From positions 1-64,000 of the forward strand of contig NZ_FNGI01000012.1 in NCBI RefSeq assembly GCF_900102945.1: a stretch of 64,000 bases of DNA. The letters run 5' to 3'. The notes under the pieces are model-generated. The model saw nothing but the letters and a program-made list of their open reading frames with translations, ran no database searches and had not been told where the DNA came from. Both the position numbers and the translations under genes were made by a program. This document shows, piece by piece, positions 45,014 to 54,450 of the stretch. Numbering within the stretch: the first letter of the stretch is position 1; every line of letters begins with the position of its first letter. This DNA is from Modicisalibacter muralis (GTDB lineage: Bacteria; Pseudomonadota; Gammaproteobacteria; Pseudomonadales; Halomonadaceae).

Positions 45014-47950
45014 ATGAGCGAATTTATCCCCGGCCAACGCTGGATCAGTGACGGTGAGGCCGAATTGGGCCTGGGCACCATCTTGAACGTCGATTTTCGC
45101 AGCGTCACCGTGCTCTTCGCGGCCAGTCAGGAAACCCGCACCTACAGTGCGCGCCAGGCCCCGCTGACACGCGTGGCCTTTGGCAACGGCGACCGTATCG
45201 ACGCCGCCGAAGGCTGGCAACTGAACGTCGATGACACCAAGGAAATCGACGGCCTGATCGTCTACATCGGCGAGACCGACAGCGGCGAAACGCGCGAGCT
45301 CTCCGAAGCCCAGATCGCCGATAGCATGCAGTTCAACCAGGCGCGCGATCGCCTGCTCACCGGCCAGGTCGACCGCAACGACTGGTTCGACCTGCGTTTT
45401 CGCACCCTGCATCACCACCATCGCATCGAGCAGAATCCGGCGCTCGGCCTGGCCGGTCCCAAGATCGACCTGATCCCGCATCAGCTGTACATCGCCGACG
45501 AAGTCGCCCGGCGCCATGCCCCGCGCGTACTGCTGGCCGACGAGGTGGGGCTGGGCAAGACCATCGAGGCCGGGCTGATCCTGCATCGCCTGCTGCTCAG
45601 CGGGCGCGCCGAACGCGCGCTGATTCTGGTTCCAGACAGCCTCACGCACCAGTGGCTGGTCGAACTGCTGCGTCGCTTCGCCCTGGAGGTGACGCTGCTC
45701 GACGAGCAGCAGAGCCAGGCTCACGGCGACGCCAACCCCTTCGAGGCCGGCCAGTTGATTCTCGCCAGCCAGCAGTGGCTGTTCGCCAACCCACAGCGCC
45801 AGGCCCAGGCCGAAGCCTGCGCCTGGGATTTGCTGATCGTCGACGAGGCTCACCATCTCGACTGGTCGCCGAACGCCAGCGGCCCCGGTTACGCCTGTGT
45901 CGAACGCCTCGCCGATATCGCCACGGGGCTGCTGCTGCTCACCGCCACGCCGGAGCAAATGGGCATCGAGAGTCACTTCGCCCGGCTGCGCCTGCTCGAT
46001 CCCGACCGCTATCACGACCTGGCGCGCTTTCGCGCCGAGGAAGCCGGCTATGTTCAGGTCGCCGCCGCCATCGACGCGCTGGAACGGCTGCCCGGCGACG
46101 ACCCGGCCATCGCGATCGTCAGCGCGGTGATCGATGACGCCGATAGCCAGGCGCTGCTCGATACCCTGGCCGACCCGGAGTCCGACGAGGCCCAGCACGC
46201 CGACGCGCGCCGCCAGTTGCGCGAGCAATTGCTCGATCGCCATGGCACCGGCCGGGTGATGTTTCGCAACAGCCGCCGGCATGTCGGCGGCTTTCCCGAG
46301 CGCCGGCTGCATGTCACGCGTCTCGAGCTGCCCTCGGCCTATCGCCGCGTGCTGCACAAGGCCGAGCACAACGAAGATGCCCTCGATGAACTGTTGATCG
46401 AGACCCGTCTCGAGCATCCCGATGTACTGCTCTACCTCGACGCTACCTACCGCGCGCTGCACGATGATCCGCTTAATGTCGAACCCTGGTGGCAGATCGA
46501 TCCGCGCGTCACCTGGCTGCTCGAGCGGCTCACCGAGATCGGTCGCGACAAGCTGCTGGTGATCGCCCACGACCGCGAAACCGCCACCGATCTCAGCGAG
46601 GCACTGCGCGTGCTGGGTGGCCTGCATGCACCGGTGTTCCACGAGGGCCTGTCGCTGGTCGAACGCGACCGCGCCGCGGCGGCCTTCGCCGACGAGGAAG
46701 ATGGCAGCCAGGTCATGGTGTGCTCGGAAATCGGCTCGGAGGGGCGCAACTTCCAGTTTTGCCGCCATCTGGTGATGTTCGATCTACCCCAGCATCCCGA
46801 CCAGCTCGAACAGCGCATCGGCCGTCTCGACCGGATCGGCCAACGCCATGCCATCGAAATTCATGTGCCGGTGTTCGCCGGCAGTCCCGGCGAGCGCTTG
46901 TTACGCTGGTATCGCGAAGGCATGGACGCCTTCAGCGCGCCGCACGGCGTGGGCAGCGACCTGTATGATGTCTTCGGCGACGAGCTGGCCGAGGCCCTGC
47001 TCGACGACGCACGGCTCGATGAAATCATCAGTGAGACCCGCGTGCTGTTCGAGACGCGCATAGCCGAGCACGACGCCGGGCGCAATCGCCTGCTCGAACT
47101 CAATGCCTGTCGTCATGAGCGCGCCGACGCCGTTATCGCGGCGATTCGCCAGCTCGACGACGACCAGGCGCTGCCGCGTTATCTCGATCAGGCGCTGGAT
47201 ATCTTCGGTGTCGATAGCCACGAGCTGGGCGGCGAATTGCTTCACCTGCGCGCCGGGCCGCACATGCTCGATGGCCTGCCCGGACTCGCCAAGGGCGAGG
47301 AAGGCTTCACCGCCACGGCGTCACGCAGCCATGCGCTGGCCCGCGACGATGTCCAGCATCTGTCCTGGGAGCATCCGCTGATCCGCGAGATGATGGGGCG
47401 CATCCTCGACGGCGCGATGGGCAACACCGCGCTGGCGCTGCTCAATCATCCGGCGATTCCCGCCGGGCGGCTGATGGCCGAGCTGGTGTTTCGCACCCAT
47501 TGCCCGGCGCCGACGCGGCTGCACGTCAACCGTTTCCTGCCGCCCACGGCGATCCGCGTCCTGCTCGATGAATCCGGCGCCAACCTCTCGGCCAAGGTCT
47601 CGTTCACCGGGCTTGCCAAGAATCTCAAGCGGGTCAAGAAGGCGGTAGCGCGGGATCTGATCAAGTCGCGCCACGACCAGCTACGCGAGCTACTGAGCCA
47701 GGGCGAAAGCGAGGCCGAGCGCGAACTGCCGACGATCATCGAGACCGCCCAGCAACGCATGCGCGACGAACTCGATGGCGAACTGACCCGCCTGCAAGCG
47801 CTGGCCGAGCACAACCCGGCGGTACGCGACGACGAGATCCAGGCGCTGCGCGACGAACGCCATGCGCTCGACATGGCGATCGACGGCACCCGGCTGCGTC
47901 TCGATGCCGTGCGGGTCATCGTCACCGTCGACGACGATACACGTCGTTAG
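45014..47950 (+). CDS. rapA: RNA polymerase-recycling ATPase RapA
   Basis: A Swi2/Snf2 helicase-like protein that releases stalled RNA polymerase. 978 aa: N-terminal Tudor-like domains (FIPGQRWISDGEAELGLGTI), Walker A ADEVGLGKTIEAG, DEAH box VDEAHHLDW, helicase C domain with GSEGRNFQFCRHLVMFDLP and QRIGRLDRIGQ, and the RapA_C end. The ATG at 45014 has GAGG upstream. TACAAT near 44930 may be its -10. Confidence 0.96.
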   Translation: MSEFIPGQRWISDGEAELGLGTILNVDFRSVTVLFAASQETRTYSARQAPLTRVAFGNGDRIDAAEGWQLNVDDTKEIDGLIVYIGETDSGETRELSEAQIADSMQFNQARDRLLTGQVDRNDWFDLRFRTLHHHHRIEQNPALGLAGPKIDLIPHQLYIADEVARRHAPRVLLADEVGLGKTIEAGLILHRLLLSGRAERALILVPDSLTHQWLVELLRRFALEVTLLDEQQSQAHGDANPFEAGQLILASQQWLFANPQRQAQAEACAWDLLIVDEAHHLDWSPNASGPGYACVERLADIATGLLLLTATPEQMGIESHFARLRLLDPDRYHDLARFRAEEAGYVQVAAAIDALERLPGDDPAIAIVSAVIDDADSQALLDTLADPESDEAQHADARRQLREQLLDRHGTGRVMFRNSRRHVGGFPERRLHVTRLELPSAYRRVLHKAEHNEDALDELLIETRLEHPDVLLYLDATYRALHDDPLNVEPWWQIDPRVTWLLERLTEIGRDKLLVIAHDRETATDLSEALRVLGGLHAPVFHEGLSLVERDRAAAAFADEEDGSQVMVCSEIGSEGRNFQFCRHLVMFDLPQHPDQLEQRIGRLDRIGQRHAIEIHVPVFAGSPGERLLRWYREGMDAFSAPHGVGSDLYDVFGDELAEALLDDARLDEIISETRVLFETRIAEHDAGRNRLLELNACRHERADAVIAAIRQLDDDQALPRYLDQALDIFGVDSHELGGELLHLRAGPHMLDGLPGLAKGEEGFTATASRSHALARDDVQHLSWEHPLIREMMGRILDGAMGNTALALLNHPAIPAGRLMAELVFRTHCPAPTRLHVNRFLPPTAIRVLLDESGANLSAKVSFTGLAKNLKRVKKAVARDLIKSRHDQLRELLSQGESEAERELPTIIETAQQRMRDELDGELTRLQALAEHNPAVRDDEIQALRDERHALDMAIDGTRLRLDAVRVIVTVDDDTRR

Positions 47951-48006
47951 GCGCGGCTGCGGGCGCCTGTAAAGAGCGGCGCGGCTGCGAGTGCCTGTAA
48001 AGAGCG
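47951..48006. repeat. 28-bp tandem repeat behind rapA
   Basis: Two head-to-tail copies of a 28-bp unit starting GCGCGGCTGCG and ending CCTGTAAAGAGCG (2 mismatches) begin right at the rapA stop, followed by a partial third GCGCC. It fills the gap to the convergent yfcH-like gene. Confidence 0.85.
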
Positions 48007-48020
48007 GCGCCTATAAATAG

Positions 48021-48917
48021 TCATCGGCCAAGGATGACCGTGAGCGCCTCGTCCAGTGTCGGATAATTGAAGGTAAAACCGGCCCCTTCGAGCCGCCGTG
48101 GGCGCATGTCGGCGCCGGTCAGCAGCAGCCGCGACATCTCGCCCAGCGCCAGCTTGAGAACGGGCGCCGGCATCGGCAGCATTGCCGGGCGATTGAGGTG
48201 CTGCGCCAGGGCGCGCGAAAACTCGGCGTTGGTCACCGGCTGTGGCGCCGAGGCATTGAAAGGCCCATCGAGCGATTCGCGCTCGAGCAAAAACTCGATA
48301 ATGCGCACCAAGTCCTCGCGATGAATCCACGGCATGAACTGGCGGCCGTCACCGATGCGCCCACCCAACCCCAGCTTGAACGGCGGCAGCATCTTTTGCA
48401 GCGCGCCGCCGTCGGCATCCAGCACCAATCCGGTGCGGATCAGCGCCACGCGCATCCCGCTATGTTCCGCTTCACGCGCCGCGGCCTCCCACTGCGCGCA
48501 CAGGCGATGCGCGAACTCATCATTGGGCGGCGTCTGTTCATCGACCTCATTCTGGCCTTGATCACCGTAGTAGCCCATCGCCGAACCGGAGATCACCACC
48601 CCCGGCGGGGTCGGCATTCGCTGGCAGAGTGTCACCAGTTCACTCGTCATCGTCAGGCGCGATTCGACCAGGCGCGTTTTCTGTGCCTTGCCCCAACGCT
48701 TGCCGGCAATCGGCTCGCCGGCCAGGTTGACGATAGCCTCGGGCGATTCATCGCTGAAATCGAGTACCCGGGCGCGAATATCGCTGCCTGCGGGTAAGTG
48801 TTGGCGAGCTTTGTCCGGGGTGCGTGAAACGACCAGCAATCGATGGCCATCGCGATGCAAGCGCTGGCACAGCAAGCGCCCCACGAAGCCGCTACCGCCG
48901 GTGATGAGGATGCGCAT
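48021..48917 (-). CDS. yfcH: TIGR01777-type NAD-dependent epimerase (YfcH-like)
   Basis: 298-aa atypical SDR: ILITGGSGFVGRLLCQRL nucleotide-binding start, VNLAGEPIAGKRWG signature of the family, SGSAMGYYGDQG and the C-terminal DUF1731 segment (EALTVILG). GGGAGG precedes the ATG. The biological substrate is unknown. Divergent from the cbiX-litR operon; in other proteobacteria members of this family are also found beside light-responsive genes (recalled, not checked). Confidence 0.9.
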   Translation of the reverse strand: MRILITGGSGFVGRLLCQRLHRDGHRLLVVSRTPDKARQHLPAGSDIRARVLDFSDESPEAIVNLAGEPIAGKRWGKAQKTRLVESRLTMTSELVTLCQRMPTPPGVVISGSAMGYYGDQGQNEVDEQTPPNDEFAHRLCAQWEAAAREAEHSGMRVALIRTGLVLDADGGALQKMLPPFKLGLGGRIGDGRQFMPWIHREDLVRIIEFLLERESLDGPFNASAPQPVTNAEFSRALAQHLNRPAMLPMPAPVLKLALGEMSRLLLTGADMRPRRLEGAGFTFNYPTLDEALTVILGR

Positions 48918-48936
48918 TGTGAGCCCTCCCCTAGCA

Positions 48937-48976
48937 TTGCCAATGAGTTATACAGCGGTTATACGCTTCTGATAGT
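48937..48976 (+). promoter_or_regulatory. Promoter with 11-bp direct repeats upstream of the cbiX-litR-phrB operon
   Basis: TTGCCA (48937-48942), 17 bp, TATACG (48960-48965) form a good plus-strand promoter. GTTATAC occurs at 48947-48953 and again at 48958-48964, exactly 11 bp apart, with a weaker third match CTGATAG at 48969. The repeats cover the spacer and -10. CarH-type MerR regulators bind tandem 11-bp repeats over their promoters, so this is the likely autoregulatory operator of the regulator encoded two genes downstream. Confidence 0.55.
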
Positions 48977-49046
48977 CTAGCGACTATGGCTATCCGCTGC
49001 CTGCCAATGTCAACCGTCGGAACGCCAGACCGGAGGATCACCGATC

Positions 49047-49442
49047 ATGCAGCATGCCTTGATTCTGCTCGCCCATGGCTCGCGCGATCGCCGTTGGCGA
49101 GCGCCTTTCGACGATCTGGCCGCGGCGCTTGCCGAGCGGCTGGAAACACCGCTGCGCATGGCTTACATGGAGCTTTGCGAACCGTCCCTGGCAAGCGTCG
49201 CCGCCGAGCTTGAAGCCGCCGGCTACCGCCGGGCCGATATTCTGCCGCTGTTTTTCGCCGCCGGCCGGCATCTGCGCGAGGACGTTCCCGCTCAGATCGA
49301 AACATTGCGCGGCGTGCACCCGACGCTCGATCTCGAGCTGCTGGCCCCCGTCGGTGAGCACCCGGCTTTCGCCGATGCGCTGGCTGGCATCATCGCAGGG
49401 CGAGCGGCGCCCGAGCCCCGGCACGGTCGGCAGGGGGCGTGA
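49047..49442 (+). CDS. cbiX: CbiX-type sirohydrochlorin chelatase (small form)
   Basis: 131 aa; the ILLAHGSRDRRWRAPF start with the metal-binding histidine and LPLFFAAGRHLREDVP with the second histidine are typical of short CbiX, which inserts cobalt or iron into sirohydrochlorin for cobalamin or siroheme. GGAGG lies 10 nt upstream. First gene of the light-type operon; its end overlaps or abuts the regulator. Confidence 0.88.
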   Translation: MQHALILLAHGSRDRRWRAPFDDLAAALAERLETPLRMAYMELCEPSLASVAAELEAAGYRRADILPLFFAAGRHLREDVPAQIETLRGVHPTLDLELLAPVGEHPAFADALAGIIAGRAAPEPRHGRQGA

Positions 49443-49447
49443 GGGGC

Positions 49448-50353
49448 ATGCGTGACAAGGCAATGAACCCAGCCGACGCACCGCTTTATCCGATCCGCGA
49501 GGTATCGCGGCTGACCGGTGTCAATGCCGTGACATTGCGCGCCTGGGAACGTCGCTATGGATTGATCCAACCGCGGCGCACGCCCAAGGGGCATCGTCTT
49601 TATGCGCGCGACGATATCGAGCGTATCGAGCGCATACTTCAATGGCTCGGTCGCGGCGTCTCGGTCAGTCAGGTGGGCGATCTTCTCGAACAACCGGAGA
49701 ACGACGACGCCACCACCGATGGCGATTGGCCCGGCCAGCGCCAGCAGTTGATCGCCGCCATACAGGCCCTCGATCTGGCCCGACTGGAAAGTCTTTACAA
49801 CCAGAGCCTGGCGCTCTACCCGATCGATGTGTGCCTGGATGAGCTTTGGCAACCGGTCATCACCCAACTCGACGAGCACTGGCGCTGTCATCCCGGCGAC
49901 GTGTTGCAACGCCATGCGCTCGAGGCGTTTTTGCGCACTCGCATCGGCACGCGCCTGTACCATGCCAACCTCGTCGCACGCGGTCCGCAACTGCTGCTGG
50001 CGCCGCTGCCCGACAGTGGCGGCCCGCTTTGGCCACTGCTATTCGCCCTGGCGGCCTCGCACGCGGGCTATCGAGTGCAAATGATGGATAGTCCCCTGTC
50101 GCATGCCGAGCTAGCGCTAGCCGTCGAGCGCCTGGGACTCGACGCCGTGGTGCTGATCGGCGACCGGGCCGAGCGCGGCGCACCGACGCAGCGCCAACTC
50201 CCCCGGCTGGCCGAGCAACTATCGGTACCGCTGTGCCTGGTCGGCGTAGCGGCAGGCAGGCCTGCCAGCGAGCTCGAAACCGGCAGCGTGACGCTGCTGG
50301 GAGACGAACCGTTGCCGGCGGCGACACGCCTGCGCTCGCTGTTGCTCTGCTGA
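49448..50353 (+). CDS. MerR-family regulator, LitR/CarH type without the cobalamin-ligand histidine
   Basis: 301 aa. N-terminal MerR helix-turn-helix (YPIREVSRLTGVNAVTLRAW, ERRYGL). The rest aligns in outline with a cobalamin-binding fold: a four-helix part (LDEHWRCHPGDVLQRHALEAF) and a Rossmann-like part. Where CarH has the Glu-x-His that ligates cobalt, this protein reads PLPDSGGPLW, so B12 binding is unlikely. That matches the class II LitR proteins described in Pseudomonas putida, which repress light-inducible genes. Start: ATG at 49448; a GTG at 49439 overlaps the cbiX stop. Confidence 0.82.
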   Translation: MRDKAMNPADAPLYPIREVSRLTGVNAVTLRAWERRYGLIQPRRTPKGHRLYARDDIERIERILQWLGRGVSVSQVGDLLEQPENDDATTDGDWPGQRQQLIAAIQALDLARLESLYNQSLALYPIDVCLDELWQPVITQLDEHWRCHPGDVLQRHALEAFLRTRIGTRLYHANLVARGPQLLLAPLPDSGGPLWPLLFALAASHAGYRVQMMDSPLSHAELALAVERLGLDAVVLIGDRAERGAPTQRQLPRLAEQLSVPLCLVGVAAGRPASELETGSVTLLGDEPLPAATRLRSLLLC

Positions 50354-50386
50354 TAGCGAATCCATTGCGATGAAAGGGACGCGCGA

Positions 50387-51802
50387 ATGGCCCGGCAACT
50401 GATGTGGTTTCGCAGTGACCTGCGCACCCTGGATAACTCGGCGCTCGCCGCGGCCGCCCGGCGTGGCCCGGTGATCGCGGTATTCCTGCGTAGCGTGGCG
50501 CAGTGGAGCTCGCACGATCATGGCGCCAACAAGATCGATTTCTGGCAGCGTGGTGTCGAAGCACTACGCGACGAGCTGGCCGGCCTCAACATTGCCTTGC
50601 TGCATCGCGATATCGACACCTTTGACGCGGCGCCGCGAGCGCTGATCGAACTCGCCCGCGAGCATGACATCGCGGCGCTGCATTTCAATCGCGAATATCC
50701 GCTCAACGAATGGCGCCGCGATGCAGCGGTATGCGACGCCTTCCAGCGCGCCGAGATAGCGGTGCATGCCCATACCGACGCCGTGGCTTTCGCACCGGGC
50801 GAGCTCATGACCGGCCAGGGCGACTACTACAAGGTGTTCACGCCTTTCGCCAAGGCCTGGCATCGTCAAGTGGACGCCGGGCGTCTGACGCTGCGCAAGT
50901 CGCCGACGCCACAGGCACGCCTGCCGATCGACAGCGATCCCTTGCCGGCCTTGCCCAGGCTCGACGATGCCCCGGTCGTCGACGCGAGCTCATGGCCCGC
51001 GGGGCAGGACGCCGCCGCCGACCGCCTGGAGCGCTTCCTGCGCTATCGCGCCCGGCATTATCGGCAACAGCGCGATTTCCCGGCGATCCGTGGCACCAGC
51101 GAGCTATCGCCCTATCTGGCGCTGGGCATGATCTCGCACCGCCAGTGCCTACAGGCGGTGATGAGCGAGAACGACGGCCACCTCGCCGATGGCGATGCCG
51201 GGCTCACCACCTGGGTCAACGAGCTGGTCTGGCGCGAGTTCTATCAGCACATCGCCTTCGGTTTCCCCGAGGTGTGTCGCCACCGGCCCTTTCAACAAGC
51301 GACCGAGAAGCTCGCCTGGCGCGACGACGAGGCCGGCTTCAGCGCCTGGTGCGAAGGCCGTACCGGCTATCCGATCGTCGACGCCGCCATGCGTCAGTTG
51401 GTGCGGACCGGCTGGATGCACAACCGGCTGCGCATGGCGACCGCGATGTTCCTGAGCAAGCACCTGCTGATCGACTGGCGACGCGGCGAGGCGTTTTTCA
51501 TGCGCCACCTGATAGACGGCGAGTTCGCATCCAACAATGGCGGCTGGCAGTGGGCGGCATCCACCGGTACCGACGCCGCGCCCTACTTTCGTATCTTCAA
51601 TCCCACCACCCAGTCACAACGCTTCGACCCCGAGGGCGAGTTTCTCGCCGAATTCGTGCCGGAGTTGTCGGCACTGCCCGTCAAGGCGCGTCATGCGCCC
51701 CCCCACGACCGGCTCGAAAAGCTCGCCTATCCACCGCCCATCGTCGACCACAAGGCCGCCAGGCAGCGTGCGCTGGATGCCTTCAAGGCATTGAAAAGCT
51801 AG
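50387..51802 (+). CDS. phrB: Deoxyribodipyrimidine photolyase
   Basis: Repairs UV-induced cyclobutane dimers using blue light. 471 aa: N-terminal antenna domain (LMWFRSDLRTLDNSAL), and the FAD domain with RTGYPIVDAAMRQLVRTGWM, HNRLRM and DGEFASNNGGWQWAASTGTD, the class I CPD photolyase pattern. AAAGGGA precedes the ATG, 33 bp behind the regulator gene. Confidence 0.95.
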   Translation: MARQLMWFRSDLRTLDNSALAAAARRGPVIAVFLRSVAQWSSHDHGANKIDFWQRGVEALRDELAGLNIALLHRDIDTFDAAPRALIELAREHDIAALHFNREYPLNEWRRDAAVCDAFQRAEIAVHAHTDAVAFAPGELMTGQGDYYKVFTPFAKAWHRQVDAGRLTLRKSPTPQARLPIDSDPLPALPRLDDAPVVDASSWPAGQDAAADRLERFLRYRARHYRQQRDFPAIRGTSELSPYLALGMISHRQCLQAVMSENDGHLADGDAGLTTWVNELVWREFYQHIAFGFPEVCRHRPFQQATEKLAWRDDEAGFSAWCEGRTGYPIVDAAMRQLVRTGWMHNRLRMATAMFLSKHLLIDWRRGEAFFMRHLIDGEFASNNGGWQWAASTGTDAAPYFRIFNPTTQSQRFDPEGEFLAEFVPELSALPVKARHAPPHDRLEKLAYPPPIVDHKAARQRALDAFKALKS

Positions 51803-51831
51803 CCACCGGCCATTCCCGAGGAGCCAACGGC

Positions 51832-52263
51832 ATGACCCAGGACCCTGCACTGGAGACGTTCTGCGCCTTCTACAATAAACTCGACAAATCCTCTACAAAG
51901 CGTTTGCCGGAAGTCTACACTGACGACGTGCGCTTCGCCGATCCGCTGCACCGTGTCGAGGGTATCGACGCGCTGATCGCCTACTTCGATGCGCTCTACG
52001 CCAACCTCGACGACTGCCATTTCGACTTCGGCGAGCGTCAGCGTCAAGGCGATCTGGCCTTCGTCACCTGGACCCTGCACCTGGTGCATCCAAAGCTGGC
52101 CGGCAGTCGTAAAGTATCGGTAACGGGTTGTTCTCGCCTGCGCTTTCGCGATGACAGAGTCTGCGATCACCGCGATTACTTCGATGCCGGCGCACTGCTC
52201 TACGAGCAGATTCCCATCCTGGGTAGCGTCATTCGCGGGCTCAAGAAACGATTCGTCAAGTAA
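51832..52263 (+). CDS. NTF2-like (SnoaL fold) protein
   Basis: 143 aa; FYNKLDKSSTKRLPEVYTDD, VRFADPLHRVEGIDALIAYF and VTGCSRLRFRDDRVCDHRDYFD are typical of the small NTF2-like proteins found in photolyase-SDR-CFA operons. GAGGAG precedes the ATG. Enzymatic role unknown; the pocket may bind a lipid intermediate (inference). A longer frame from within phrB is an artefact. Confidence 0.86.
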   Translation: MTQDPALETFCAFYNKLDKSSTKRLPEVYTDDVRFADPLHRVEGIDALIAYFDALYANLDDCHFDFGERQRQGDLAFVTWTLHLVHPKLAGSRKVSVTGCSRLRFRDDRVCDHRDYFDAGALLYEQIPILGSVIRGLKKRFVK

Positions 52264-52288
52264 GCCTATTTCAACATCAGGGGCATGC

Positions 52289-53092
52289 ATGGCAGTACTC
52301 ACGGGCAAGCAGCGTATCTGGCTGACCGGGGCAACCTCGGGCATCGGCCTGGCGTTGGCCCGGCGCCTACTGGCCGAAGGGCATCGCGTGGCGCTCAGCG
52401 CGCGCCGCCGCGAGGCCCTGGCGGAGCTCGCCGAGGGTCACGACAGCGCCCTGGTGGCACCGCTCGATCTCACCGACCGCGAATCGGTACGCGACGCGGG
52501 GCGGCAAATCGACGTGGCATTCGGCGGCCTCGACCTGGTCATCCACAACGCCGGCACCTGCGAATACCTGGACGCCCGCCATTTCGATGTCGATCTGGTC
52601 GAGCGCGTTTTCGCCGCCAATTTCCACGGTGCCCTGCACGTAGTCGACGCCGCGCTGCCGCTGTTGCGCAAGGCACGCGACAACGACGGCAGCCGGCCCT
52701 TGCTGGCGGCGGTTTCCAGCGCCTCGGCCTATCTCCCCCTGCCACGGGCCGAGGCCTATGGCGCCTCCAAGGCCGCGTTGAGTCATTTCCTCGAATCGCT
52801 GCGCCTCGACCTGGCCGGTGAGCGCATCGACGTCAGCGTGATTCACCCCGGTTTCGTCAAGACACCGCTGACCGAGCGCAACGATTTCCCGATGCCCATG
52901 CGCGTCGGTGCCGACGTCGCCGCCGAGGCGATTCTCAAGGGCCTGGAGAAACGCACGCTGGATATCCATTTCCCCAAGCGCTTTACCTCGATCGTCAAGC
53001 TGCTCGGCATTCTGCCGCCGACGCTACGCCGACGCATCGGTCTGGCCATGACCCGCGACACCACCAACGAAAACCAGAAGGGCACGCTGTGA
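52289..53092 (+). CDS. Short-chain dehydrogenase/reductase
   Basis: 267 aa classical SDR: cofactor motif TGATSGIGLALARRLLAEG, NAG at HNAGTCEYLD, catalytic Ser (AAVSSASAYL) and YGASK. AGGGG precedes the ATG at 52289. The stop overlaps the GTG of the next gene (GTGA). Substrate unknown; the operon suggests a fatty-acid or lipid derivative. Confidence 0.9.
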   Translation: MAVLTGKQRIWLTGATSGIGLALARRLLAEGHRVALSARRREALAELAEGHDSALVAPLDLTDRESVRDAGRQIDVAFGGLDLVIHNAGTCEYLDARHFDVDLVERVFAANFHGALHVVDAALPLLRKARDNDGSRPLLAAVSSASAYLPLPRAEAYGASKAALSHFLESLRLDLAGERIDVSVIHPGFVKTPLTERNDFPMPMRVGADVAAEAILKGLEKRTLDIHFPKRFTSIVKLLGILPPTLRRRIGLAMTRDTTNENQKGTL

Positions 53093-54450
53093 TCGAGTCT
53101 CGTCAGCAGCGCATCGCGGTAATCGGCAGCGGCATCAGCGGCATGGCGGCGGGCTACATGCTGTCGCAACATCACGCCGTCTCGCTGTTCGAGGCCGGCG
53201 AGCGACTCGGGGGACACACCGCGACCGTCGATGTCTCGTTCGCCGAACGCAACTACGCCATCGATACCGGCTTCATCGTCTTCAATGACTGGACCTATCC
53301 GCACTTCCAGCGGCTGCTGGCACGCCTCGGCATCGCCGTGCAACCCACCGAGATGAGCTTCTCGGTACACGAAACCGCGCGTGACTTCGAGTACAACGGC
53401 CATACCCTGGCGACGCTCTTCGCCCAGCGCAGCAACCTGCTGCGGCCACGCTTCTACCGCCTGCTCGCCGACATCCTGCGCTTCAATCGTAGTGCCCAAG
53501 GCGACCTCGACAGTGGCCGCTTCGGTCCGACCACGACGCTGGGCGACTATCTCGAGCATGGGCGCTACGGCGAGGATTTTCGCCAACGCTACCTGCTGCC
53601 GATGGGCGCGGCCATCTGGTCGGCGAGCAGTGCGGATCTGGCGCGCTTCCCATTGCGGTTCTTCGTGCGTTTCTTCCATAACCACGGCCTGCTGTCCGTC
53701 GACCAGCGCCCCCAGTGGTACACCCTGCGCGGTGGTTCACGGCGCTACATCCCGGCGTTGACCGCGCCGTATGCCGAGCGCATTCACCTCAACTGCCCGG
53801 TTCGCCGCATCCGTCGCGACGCGAGCGGCGTCACGCTGCACTCGCCGCGCGGTGAGGAGCGCTTCGACCAGGTGGTGCTGGCCTGTCACGCCGACCAGGC
53901 ATTGGCGCTACTCGCCGATGCCAGCCCCGCCGAGCGTGAAATCCTCGCCGCACTGCCCTATCGGGACAACGAGGTGGTGCTGCATACCGATACCCGGCTA
54001 CTGCCGCGCCGCCGCCGCGCCTGGGCAAGCTGGAACTACCGTCTCGACGGTCGCAGCGCCGACGCGCGGGCCTCGGTCACCTACAACATGAATATCCTCC
54101 AGCGCATCGAGGCCCCACGGACCTTCTGCGTGACGCTCAACGACAGCGATGCCATCGACCCGGCCCAGGTGCTGGGCCGCTATCGCTATGCGCACCCGCG
54201 CTTCACCCTCGATGGCCAGGCGGCGCAGGCACGCCACGCCGAGATATCCGGATCCGGGCGACGCACCCACTACTGCGGCGCTTACTGGCGCAATGGCTTC
54301 CATGAGGATGGCGTGTGGAGTGCGCTGCGCGTGGCCACGGCATTGGGTTGTGAAGAACGCGCAGCCATACGACCGGACGACCGAGGGCCAGGCAGCGACA
54401 CGGCGCTACGCGCCGCGGCGCAACCACACGTTACGGAGTCGGCGTCATGA
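53089..54450 (+). CDS. FAD-dependent amine-oxidase-fold oxidoreductase
   Basis: 453 aa from a GTG start. FAD motif IAVIGSGISGMAAGYMLSQH followed by FEAGERLGGHT, and the family stretch YAIDTGFIVFNDWTYPHF. The protein is of the type found with DUF1365 and CFA-like methyltransferases in light- or singlet-oxygen-responsive operons of proteobacteria. It could desaturate or oxidise a membrane fatty acid (inference). Coupled to neighbours by 4-bp overlaps on both sides. Confidence 0.88.
   Translation: MIESRQQRIAVIGSGISGMAAGYMLSQHHAVSLFEAGERLGGHTATVDVSFAERNYAIDTGFIVFNDWTYPHFQRLLARLGIAVQPTEMSFSVHETARDFEYNGHTLATLFAQRSNLLRPRFYRLLADILRFNRSAQGDLDSGRFGPTTTLGDYLEHGRYGEDFRQRYLLPMGAAIWSASSADLARFPLRFFVRFFHNHGLLSVDQRPQWYTLRGGSRRYIPALTAPYAERIHLNCPVRRIRRDASGVTLHSPRGEERFDQVVLACHADQALALLADASPAEREILAALPYRDNEVVLHTDTRLLPRRRRAWASWNYRLDGRSADARASVTYNMNILQRIEAPRTFCVTLNDSDAIDPAQVLGRYRYAHPRFTLDGQAAQARHAEISGSGRRTHYCGAYWRNGFHEDGVWSALRVATALGCEERAAIRPDDRGPGSDTALRAAAQPHVTESAS

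Noticed and set aside
44972..46768. 598-aa open frame on the minus strand
   Set aside because: Antisense of rapA in GC-rich DNA; no recognisable domain.
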